A stretch of 54,283 nt of DNA from a virus. The position numbers were made by a program, and so were the translations under genes. The notes below the pieces were generated by a model. That model saw nothing but the letters and a program-made list of their open reading frames with translations. It had not been told where the DNA came from and did no database searches. The stretch lies in the IMG/VR virus record IMGVR_UViG_3300045922_000602, positions 1-54,283 of that record. The stretch is one strand, 5' to 3'. Of this stretch, positions 16,489 through 23,476 are shown one piece after another. The first letter of the stretch is position 1. Each line of letters opens with the position of its first letter.

Positions 16489-17642
16489 GAAGTTCTCCGC
16501 AAAGTGGTATAAGCCCTAAAGTTCGCAGGCACGGGCGGTTGGGTGACCTTGACAACGACCGATTCCATTGCTGAGATTAGGCCATTATCAAAACTGAAGA
16601 GATTAGTTCCAAGTGCCCCAAATTCTAGAGCGGATATCACCCCCGAATCGGCGGTGGATATCAGCTTGAGCAATGTTGGGTCTTCTACCGCCGAAATCGT
16701 ACCTACATCGGTAACGGTACCGTCAATTTCTCCTGTTGCAGATTCGGCTGCCGAGATTGTTGCGGAATCCGCCACCGTATCGGTAATGAACACAGTGCCG
16801 GATTCTGCGATGGAAATGGCACCGCTGTCGGACGCCGTCAGCAGGTATTCGATGGTGGCAGACTCGGCTGCGCTGATAGTGCCTGCATCAGTAGCGGGAA
16901 TTTCGAAGAGCAGCCCTGCGGATTCGTCTGCGGAGATCGTTGCCGTCTCGGAGACATCCGCTGTGACGAAGATTTCGGCCGATTCTACCGCCGAAATGGT
17001 ACCTGAGTCGGATACGGTGATGAGGACAGTGAGGTCTGCAGACTCGGCGGCGGAGATGACTCCGGAGTCGGAAACGTTGAGATTTGTGGATCCCTCGTCT
17101 CCGAAAAGGGATTGGCCAAATAGATCTTCGCCGAACAGCCCCGGCATCGGTAGGTGTTCTAAGAGCAGCTCGGCGGATTCGGCTACCGAAATTGTTGCCG
17201 TCTCGGAGACATCCGCTGTGACGAAGATTTCGGCCGATTCTACCGCGGAGATCGTTGCCGCTTCGGATACATCCACCGTAGTGAGGACTGCGGCGGATTC
17301 GTCTGTGGAGATCGTTGCTGTCTCGGAGACATCTACTGTGACGAAGATGGTGGCAGACTCGGCTGCGCTGATAGTGCCTGCATCAGTAGCGGGAATTTCG
17401 AAGAGCAGCCCTGCGGATTCGTCTGCGGAGATCGTTGCCGTCTCGGAGACATCCGCTGTGACGAAGATTTCGGCCGATTCTACCGCGGAGATGGTGCCTG
17501 AGTCGGATACGGTAATGAGACTCGTAAGGTCTGCCGACTCGGCGGTTGAGATGGTCCCAGAGTCGGAAACGTTGAGATTTGTGGATCCCCGGTCCCCGAA
17601 AAGGAATCGGCCAAATAGCTTTTTGCCGAACTGCCCCGGCAT
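16485..17642 (-). CDS. 20-residue-repeat surface/fibre protein with internal gene duplication
   Basis: The 385-residue protein is mostly tandem copies of a 20-residue unit, ISAVESAEIFVTADVSETAT and variants (D/E-x-G/A-T-I-S-A-x-E-S-A). The start MPGQFGKKLFGRFLFGDRGS recurs inside as MPGLFGEDLFGQSLFGDEGS after residue 160, so two ancestral genes are fused in frame. The regular Ser/Thr/Val pattern suggests a beta-rich fibre or adhesin-like decoration. Repeats are very similar at DNA level and could vary by recombination. The stop overlaps the ClpB-like start. Confidence 0.6.
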   Translation of the reverse strand: MPGQFGKKLFGRFLFGDRGSTNLNVSDSGTISTAESADLTSLITVSDSGTISAVESAEIFVTADVSETATISADESAGLLFEIPATDAGTISAAESATIFVTVDVSETATISTDESAAVLTTVDVSEAATISAVESAEIFVTADVSETATISVAESAELLLEHLPMPGLFGEDLFGQSLFGDEGSTNLNVSDSGVISAAESADLTVLITVSDSGTISAVESAEIFVTADVSETATISADESAGLLFEIPATDAGTISAAESATIEYLLTASDSGAISIAESGTVFITDTVADSATISAAESATGEIDGTVTDVGTISAVEDPTLLKLISTADSGVISALEFGALGTNLFSFDNGLISAMESVVVKVTQPPVPANFRAYTTLRRTS

Positions 17643-18076
17643 CAGTTACCCAACGGTTCGTCGATGTCGATGCCAAGACGGTTGCCAATGAACCGTGCAT
17701 AGGCATCAGGGTTGTTCTTGTCCTCAGCTGGGGCGTACCGCGCCATCATTTCACGGAGAGTTGCGCCTGAATCAATATACTGGGAAATCAACACACGAAG
17801 GACTCTCCAACCCTCCATCAGCCCAGCTATGTAAGCGTATTGCTCCGGGGCACCCTGCTGCTTTGCCCAAGTGACAAAATCTACGAAGCCCCCCTGTGTA
17901 GGGTAGTTCTTCCCTTCACGCCTCCAAGTCCGCACATTGCCGGGGTTCGCGTTGCGTTGCGCGCGTGTGGGCCACACAAGGCGCGCCTTCTCGGCGTCTT
18001 CTTTGGTGATGAGGAAGCCCTCATAAGCGGCGATTGCGAGGGCGATATGGTCAATTAGGCTCTTCTTGTTTGTCAT
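17642..18076 (-). CDS. P5-like lytic enzyme (candidate endolysin)
   Basis: The 144-residue protein has IALAIAAYEGFLI, RNANPGNVRTWRREG and ISQYIDSGATLREMMARYAPAEDKNNPDAY. This order (E in an AxxEG helix, NxNPGN, then a TLREMxxxYAPxxDxNNPxAY tail) is typical of small phage muramidase-like proteins often annotated as 'structural protein P5' relatives. The holin gene overlaps immediately upstream, and I see no other lysin, so this is the best candidate for cell-wall degradation. Confidence 0.65.
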   Translation of the reverse strand: MTNKKSLIDHIALAIAAYEGFLITKEDAEKARLVWPTRAQRNANPGNVRTWRREGKNYPTQGGFVDFVTWAKQQGAPEQYAYIAGLMEGWRVLRVLISQYIDSGATLREMMARYAPAEDKNNPDAYARFIGNRLGIDIDEPLGN

Positions 18077-18476
18077 CGATCTTCTCCCGCAACCAGAGAA
18101 GCCGTTTGCGCATGCCGGAGGGGAACGGCACCCCAGCCGTTCCCATATGCTCGATGATACTCAATGCTTCATGTATTAAGTAGTAACAGGCCAATAGCGC
18201 TCCGAGGCTCCACGTTGCCCCCCAGGGCGTTGCAAGGGTAATGCCTAACTGGCGACTAGCCAACTCAGCTGCGAGCACGGCGAGTAGGACCAGAACTTTC
18301 CGCCCGAGGCCACGATACATCTCTCGCGAGGACAGCGTTCCGGCGATCCATGCGGAAATCAGCCCGGCGAGGATGTCAATGGCGGAGGCATAAACGAGGA
18401 GTTGAATCGCCACGGGCAGCCCCAAGAAGAATGTGATTGCGTTTGCTAAAATGGTCCTCAGTAGTTTTGGCAGCAT
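18051..18476 (-). CDS. Holin (toxin-secretion/phage-lysis holin type)
   Basis: The 141-residue protein has several hydrophobic helices: about residues 12-35 (AITFFLGLPVAIQLLVYASA), 38-48, 65-80 (VLVLLAVLAAELAS) and 92-112 (WSLGALLACYYLIHEALSII), with a charged C-terminal tail (KRLLWLREKIDDKQEEPN). DILAGLISAWIAGTLSSREMYRGLGRK and the EALSIIEHMG ending are typical of the holin_4_1 family. It overlaps the candidate endolysin by 26 bases, giving a lysis cassette inside the virion operon. Confidence 0.8.
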   Translation of the reverse strand: MLPKLLRTILANAITFFLGLPVAIQLLVYASAIDILAGLISAWIAGTLSSREMYRGLGRKVLVLLAVLAAELASRQLGITLATPWGATWSLGALLACYYLIHEALSIIEHMGTAGVPFPSGMRKRLLWLREKIDDKQEEPN

Positions 18477-18500
18477 GTTAGTATGGTGGTAATGCTGTTC

Positions 18501-19025
18501 TTACGATGTGTGTAGTTCGGCGATTGTCATCTGATCTGCTGTCTCCTTCGGATACTTTGCGTAGCGCTCGACCAGCAGTCCGACGTTCAGACCCTCGATG
18601 TGGTAGTGCCGTCTGGGGTCGTCTACGTAGTCGATCCGGGAGAAGGGGTTTTCTGGCCGTATTTCGACGATTTCGCCATCTTTCAGTCCGAGTTTGCGCA
18701 GCCGTTCGAGCATGGCTTCGGCTTGCTCCCGTGTCGAGAGATGCGAGGGATTTACAGGCGTTCTTCGGCCTGTCATCGTGTCGATCCAGTGAGCATTAGT
18801 AGGCTTCTGCACCTTCGCCAGCCGCGCATTAAGGAATCCAGCCGGGTCCACTACGTTGCGGAGTTGGTCGGCAGTCAATTCGCCGGTCAGCATTTCCTCA
18901 GTCCACATGTCGTTGGTGATCTGCGGGCCGATTCGGGGATCGTATGGCGGGATTGTTACATAGCGCGTCTTGGTTGGCACTGGGGGCCGGAAGTATTGAG
19001 CAAATCTAGAAAACAGGGAAAACAT
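18501..19025 (-). CDS. Hypothetical virion-operon protein (174 aa)
   Basis: A soluble protein with MFSLFSRFAQYFRPP at the start and NPSHLSTREQAEAMLERLRKLGLKDGEIVEIRP and DDPRRHYHIEGLNVGLLVERYAKYPKET later. No transmembrane segment or known domain is recognised. It lies between the fibre paralogues and the holin, 12-25 bp from each, so it may be a fibre-associated or lysis-associated protein. Function unknown. Confidence 0.45.
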   Translation of the reverse strand: MFSLFSRFAQYFRPPVPTKTRYVTIPPYDPRIGPQITNDMWTEEMLTGELTADQLRNVVDPAGFLNARLAKVQKPTNAHWIDTMTGRRTPVNPSHLSTREQAEAMLERLRKLGLKDGEIVEIRPENPFSRIDYVDDPRRHYHIEGLNVGLLVERYAKYPKETADQMTIAELHTS

Positions 19026-19037
19026 TATAGTCTCCTT

Positions 19038-20246
19038 TCAGAAGTTCCTTTCGTAGTACATTCCACCTATATCAATGGTTTTATCCACGGCTGTTAGTGT
19101 CCTTAAGTAGACTACGATAAGTTGTGGTTGATCGGCTGCTGGGAGGGTTGTGGTGTTCGTGCAGACTGTGTTGCCGTCAATACGGAATTGATATGCGCTC
19201 CCAGTCCATTCTACCTCGAACAGATGGAGGTTTGTGTCTGCCGTGACTCCAGAGTCGTTTATAGTGCATGAGGATGCATTGCATGTTAGACATTTATATG
19301 TTGTATCCGAGGCGCTAGTTGAGTACCTGAACCCGGCAACGTGCATACTAGATGGTGTGTCTTGTGACATTATATTAATGTTATTCGACAAACCAATCCA
19401 ACTACGAACAGCTGTAAGCGATCCAATTCGAGCATATATTCTGGATACCTCATCACGGCGGTATCGGCCTATCAAAACTGTTCTAATGCCAGCCTGATTA
19501 TTGGTGGTAGCCCCCGTAGCAAATCGTACGGTTGAGTGAGGGTTGCCAGACAATCCTAAAAAAGTTTGTGAACCAACCACCTCTATAGACATACCCAATG
19601 TTGTTATGTTAAATGGAGGCATGCCTACAAATAAGATTGAGAACATCCGTGGTAAAAATAATGACGGCATGGCTGCCTTGGGTTCCCATTGGGAGCCACC
19701 CCATGCTAGTACATCTCCAGGGGATGGGGTGGAGGGGGAGACCGTGCGGCCACGGATTCTTTCGACTACGGTTGAGTTAAGGTTGCCTGTTACGTCGCCT
19801 GCGGCGGTATGGCCGTGATTGCTAGCCGCGACATTGCTCAGGTTGGCTCCGAGCGCAGTTTCGATCGCTTTGACTTCGGCGGCGAGTTGGTTGTGATGGT
19901 GTGCTGCATGTACACCCTGTACTTCCGCACCAGCGCTGTGAGCCGCCGCCGCCGAGTCATCGAAACCTCGTCCTCCCGTGCAGACTGTGAGCGTGTTGCC
20001 GGAGATGGAGCAGACCTTGATGTACTCGTCGTCAATGGCGACAACGAGCGGCGCAGTGAACTCCGAACCGTCCGCAACGGGGATGGACGTATCCGATGCG
20101 GAGATGCCCGCTGTTAGGGTTGAGCTGGCAAGGTTTTTGGCGACGAGTAGGTCTTGATCGTTTGCTACTGCCGAGGGAAAAACGGGTGAGTTGGGGTTTT
20201 GGGCCAGAAGGACAGCGGGAAGAAGAATGGACCAAAGCCAGCGCAT
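19038..20246 (-). CDS. Tail-fibre/receptor-binding paralogue 1 (402 aa)
   Basis: The start at 20246 (MRWLWSILLPAVLLAQNPNS) matches the starts of the two paralogues; the longer in-frame start would overlap the upstream gene. It has a Sec-like signal segment, then FPSAVANDQDLLVAKNLASS, a conserved AEVKAIETALGANLSNVAAS helix, a variable middle, and a conserved LamG/concanavalin-like C-terminus (LHLFEVEWTGSAYQFRIDGN ... GGMYYERNF). Third in transcription order of a tandem triplication. Likely receptor binding. Confidence 0.65.
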   Translation of the reverse strand: MRWLWSILLPAVLLAQNPNSPVFPSAVANDQDLLVAKNLASSTLTAGISASDTSIPVADGSEFTAPLVVAIDDEYIKVCSISGNTLTVCTGGRGFDDSAAAAHSAGAEVQGVHAAHHHNQLAAEVKAIETALGANLSNVAASNHGHTAAGDVTGNLNSTVVERIRGRTVSPSTPSPGDVLAWGGSQWEPKAAMPSLFLPRMFSILFVGMPPFNITTLGMSIEVVGSQTFLGLSGNPHSTVRFATGATTNNQAGIRTVLIGRYRRDEVSRIYARIGSLTAVRSWIGLSNNINIMSQDTPSSMHVAGFRYSTSASDTTYKCLTCNASSCTINDSGVTADTNLHLFEVEWTGSAYQFRIDGNTVCTNTTTLPAADQPQLIVVYLRTLTAVDKTIDIGGMYYERNF

Positions 20247-20253
20247 AGCGACG

Positions 20254-21462
20254 TTAGAAGTTCCTTTCGTAGTATATTCCACCTACATCAATGGTCTTGT
20301 CTACAGCTTGTAGAGTAGATATTTGGGCCGTGATACCTAGTGGTTGGTTGGCTGCTGGAAGGTTTGTGGTGTTTGTGCAGACCAAGTTGCCGTCAATGCG
20401 GAATTGATACGCGCTTCCGGTCCATTCTACCTCGAACAGGTGCAGGTTTGTGTCTGCCGTGACTCCAGAGTTTGTATTTGTGCATGAGCTCGCGTTGCAT
20501 GTTATACACCGAAATGTGGCGTCTGAAGAAGTCGTCGAATATCGGAATCCAGCAACATGCATATCAGATGGTGTGTCTGTTAATATTATACTCCCTGTGT
20601 CACTCGACAGAGCAATCCAACTACGGATGGCTGTAAGCGGTCCAATTCGAGCATATGCTCTGAATACCTCATCACGGCGGTATCGGCCTATCGAATAATT
20701 CGTTCTAACGCCAGCAATATTATTGGTGGTAGCCCCAGTGGCATATTGCACAGTTAAGTGAGGGTTGTCAGACAATCCTAAAGCAGTTTGTGTGCCATCC
20801 GATGCTAGAAACATACCCCGTGCTTGTAAGGAAGTTTCATTTGCCAGCGCGATTGAGAATATCCGTAACGAAAATAATGAAAGTGTGGCTGCTTTTGGTT
20901 CCCATTGAGAGCCGTTCCATGTTAGTGCGTCTCTGGAGGATGGGTCGGTAGAGGATACCACGCGGCCACGGATCTTTTCGACTACGGTTGAGTTCAAATT
21001 GCCTGTTACATCACCTGCAGCAGTGTGACTGTGGTTGCTAGCTGCGACATTGCCCAAGTTAGCTCCGAGCGCAGTTTCAATTGCTTTGACCTCGGCGGCG
21101 AGTTGGTTGTGATGGTGCGCCGCATGCACACCCTGTACTTCCGCACCAGCGCTGTGAGCAGCTGCTGTCGAGCCGTCGAAACCCCGTCCGCCCGTGCAGA
21201 CTGTGAGTGTGTTGCCGGAAATAGAACAGATCCTAATGTACTCGTCGTCAATGGCGACAACAAGTGGTGCAGTGAACTCCGAACCGTCTACAACGGGAAT
21301 GGACATATCTGACGCTGTGATAGCTGCCGTCAGGGTCGAGCTAGCGAGGTTCTTGGCAACGAGCAAGTCCTGGTCGTTTACCACCGCTGACGGGAAGACG
21401 GGTGAGTTGGGGTTCTGGGCTAGAAGGGCAGTTGGAAGGAGGATAAACCAAAGACGGCGCAT
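20254..21462 (-). CDS. Tail-fibre/receptor-binding paralogue 2 (402 aa)
   Basis: Same architecture as its two neighbours: signal-like MRRLWFILLPTALLAQNPNS, FPSAVVNDQDLLVAKN, the AEVKAIETALGANLGNV helix, a variable middle (residues about 190-300), and the conserved LamG-like end ending DVGGIYYERNF. The 7-bp spacing before paralogue 1 equals the spacing after paralogue 3, as expected for unequal-crossover duplication. The N- and C-terminal parts are almost identical between copies, while the middle diverges. Confidence 0.65.
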   Translation of the reverse strand: MRRLWFILLPTALLAQNPNSPVFPSAVVNDQDLLVAKNLASSTLTAAITASDMSIPVVDGSEFTAPLVVAIDDEYIRICSISGNTLTVCTGGRGFDGSTAAAHSAGAEVQGVHAAHHHNQLAAEVKAIETALGANLGNVAASNHSHTAAGDVTGNLNSTVVEKIRGRVVSSTDPSSRDALTWNGSQWEPKAATLSLFSLRIFSIALANETSLQARGMFLASDGTQTALGLSDNPHLTVQYATGATTNNIAGVRTNYSIGRYRRDEVFRAYARIGPLTAIRSWIALSSDTGSIILTDTPSDMHVAGFRYSTTSSDATFRCITCNASSCTNTNSGVTADTNLHLFEVEWTGSAYQFRIDGNLVCTNTTNLPAANQPLGITAQISTLQAVDKTIDVGGIYYERNF

Positions 21463-21469
21463 AGCGGCA

Positions 21470-22681
21470 TTAGAAGTTTCTTTCGTAGTACAGTCCGCCA
21501 ATATCAATAGTCTTATCCCCGGACGATAGTTTGAACACGCGGGTTATGATACCTAGTGGTTGGTTGGCTGCTGGAAGGTTTGTGGTGTTTGTGCAGACCA
21601 CATTACCGTCAATACGGAATTGATACGCACTCCCAGTCCATTCTACTTCAAATAGGTGTAGGTTCGTGTCTGCCGTGACCCCGGAGTTGTTTACGGTGCA
21701 TGAGGATGTATTGCATGTTACGCATCGATATGTTGTATCTGAGGCGTTAGTTGAGTATCGAAACCCAGCGACGTGCTTATCAGACGGTGTGTCTTGCTCT
21801 TGTATACTTGGGTCACTAACTAAAGCGATCCAATGACGAATGCTTGTTGTTGACCCAATCCGAATGTATGCCCGGAATACTTCATCGCGACGAAACCGAC
21901 CCAACGGATTTGTCCCAGGGCCAGCGCCAAGGGCGTGATTACTGGAAGTAGATGACCGTAGGAGCAAATGAGGATTGCTACCACTAGACAAGTCTACGGC
22001 AGACCGCGAACCAAAATCATACAGAGTCATACCTAATGTTTCTAGGTTGCTAGTTTCATTTGCCAGCGCGATTGAGTATATCCGTGGTGAAAATAATGAC
22101 GGCGTGGCTGCTTTGGGCTCCCATTGGGAGCCGCTCCATGTTGGTACGTCCCTGGGGGATGGAGCGGCAGAAGATACCACGCGGCCACGGATTCTTTCGA
22201 CTACGGTTGAGTTAAGGTTGCCTGTTACGTCGCCTGCGGCGGTGTGGCTGTGGCTGCTCGCTGCGACGTTTCCTAAGTTAGCCCCGAGGGCGGTTTCGAT
22301 TGCCTTGACTTCGGCGGCGAGTTGGTTGTGGTGGTGCGCTGCATATACGCCCCGCACTTCTGCGCCGGAGCTGTGAGCAGCTGCTGTCGAGCCGTCGAAA
22401 CCCCGTCCGCCCGTGCAGACTGTGAGCGTGTTGCCGGAGATGGAGCAGACCTTGATGTACTCGTTGCCAATGGCGACAACGAGCGGTGCAGTGAACTTCG
22501 AACCATCCGCTACTGGAATGGACGTGGCCGACGCGGAGATGTTTGCTGTCAAGGTTGAGCTGGCGCGGTTTTTGGCGACGAGCAAGTTCTGGTCGTTTGC
22601 TACTGCCGAGGGGAAGACGGGAGAGTTGGGGTTCTGCGCTAGAAGCGCAGCGGGGAGGAGAATGAACCAAAGGCGGCGCAT
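21470..22681 (-). CDS. Tail-fibre/receptor-binding paralogue 3 (403 aa)
   Basis: First of the triplet in transcription order, beginning directly at MRRLWFILLPAALLAQNPNS, only 3 bp after the 124-aa gene. It has the same N-terminal region, chaperone-like helix region and LamG-like end (GGLYYERNF), but the most divergent middle (ALANETSNLETLGMTLYDF, then GSNPHLLLRSSTSSNHALG). A Sec-type signal peptide on a virion protein is odd: it may be a lipid/membrane-binding tip, or the protein may be exported from the infected cell. Confidence 0.65.
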   Translation of the reverse strand: MRRLWFILLPAALLAQNPNSPVFPSAVANDQNLLVAKNRASSTLTANISASATSIPVADGSKFTAPLVVAIGNEYIKVCSISGNTLTVCTGGRGFDGSTAAAHSSGAEVRGVYAAHHHNQLAAEVKAIETALGANLGNVAASSHSHTAAGDVTGNLNSTVVERIRGRVVSSAAPSPRDVPTWSGSQWEPKAATPSLFSPRIYSIALANETSNLETLGMTLYDFGSRSAVDLSSGSNPHLLLRSSTSSNHALGAGPGTNPLGRFRRDEVFRAYIRIGSTTSIRHWIALVSDPSIQEQDTPSDKHVAGFRYSTNASDTTYRCVTCNTSSCTVNNSGVTADTNLHLFEVEWTGSAYQFRIDGNVVCTNTTNLPAANQPLGIITRVFKLSSGDKTIDIGGLYYERNF

Positions 22682-22684
22682 GAC

Positions 22685-23059
22685 TCACACGTTGAGGGTA
22701 ATCTGCACAGTCAGGCGGAAGGTTTGGCTGCTGGTCTTCGTCCCCAGGTTTTGCACAAATCGGTTGAGCATTGTGCCTGCGGATGCGGCGTTGAATACCC
22801 CCCATTCTTGCCACTCGAAGTTCGCCTCCGACGCTCCAAAAGTGGACTGGAACGTCAAAACGTTCCCCGAGCGTGTGGGGTATCCAGCATCCATCCCCTT
22901 GCGGAACTTGTTAGTGCCCTGCAGATCCGTTTGCGAAGCACTGAAGGCGGCGGTTCCGTCGCCGACGCCGATGCGGGCGTTGGCGTTGTTGAATACAGTT
23001 ACCGATTCGCCGATTGTGTTGGCGGCGATGTGGTCACGGTAGGCGTTGGTCAGTCCCAT
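22685..23059 (-). CDS. Tail-associated protein (124 aa)
   Basis: MGLTNAYRDHIAANTIGESV, then RIGVGDGTAAFSASQTDLQG and NFEWQEWGVFNAASAGTMLNR: a pattern often seen in small phage tail-fibre-associated or baseplate-like proteins next to receptor-binding genes. It is beta-rich with no enzyme motif. The start ATG at 23059 overlaps a plausible +1-frame continuation of the upstream gene (stop at 23050-23052). Confidence 0.55.
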   Translation of the reverse strand: MGLTNAYRDHIAANTIGESVTVFNNANARIGVGDGTAAFSASQTDLQGTNKFRKGMDAGYPTRSGNVLTFQSTFGASEANFEWQEWGVFNAASAGTMLNRFVQNLGTKTSSQTFRLTVQITLNV

Positions 23060-23107
23060 AGGTTAGGTACCTCGACGATTTCTTCTCCTTTAATTACTTC
23101 AACAGGT

Positions 23108-23464
23108 TCACCCGTTGGGTCCCCTTCGTTGAATTTCTCCAAGAGAAAACTGATCTTGGCTTTTACCGTTTTCCTCTCCTGCGAAATGCACGGTGGGGCG
23201 GTAGTATTGTCGGATGGATTCATAGATGCTATTAACCTGTTCCCGTAGTTGTTTTACTTCTTCGGGTGCATTTTCGGGATCTTGGGACAGAAGTTGCTCG
23301 ATGTTTACGGCAAGCATCTGTTCCAAGTATGCACCGATGGTTTTGAATTGCGGCTCAATGATGACGGTGCCATCAGGGAGTTGACGGGGTGGTCGTGTAG
23401 TACGCCGCAGAACCTGCTGCAGCTTGTCGGCAACCAAGTCGGGGATTTCGATAGCTATTGTCAT
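23108..23464 (-). CDS. Hypothetical tail protein, possible +1 frameshift (118 aa)
   Basis: MTIAIEIPDLVADKLQQVL, then a coiled-coil-like KQLREQVNSIYESIRQYY. The listed frame ends at 23108. A second frame (+1) reads on sensibly through KTVKAKISFLLEKFNEGDP and VIKGEEIVEVPNLWD to a stop at 23050-23052 that overlaps the next start. So the true product may be about 137 residues, through frameshifting or an indel near 23175-23190. Function unknown. Confidence 0.5.
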   Translation of the reverse strand: MTIAIEIPDLVADKLQQVLRRTTRPPRQLPDGTVIIEPQFKTIGAYLEQMLAVNIEQLLSQDPENAPEEVKQLREQVNSIYESIRQYYRPTVHFAGEENGKSQDQFSLGEIQRRGPNG

Positions 23465-23476
23465 AGTTGTGATCCT

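Noticed and set aside
16600-17560. Repeat tract that could be taken for a CRISPR array
   Set aside because: The repeats are in frame within one protein gene and lack uniform repeats with unique spacers.
16543-17691. Long open frame on the plus strand opposite the 20-residue-repeat gene
   Set aside because: It is a mirror of the repeats and has no ribosome site or context; the minus-strand gene is in the operon.
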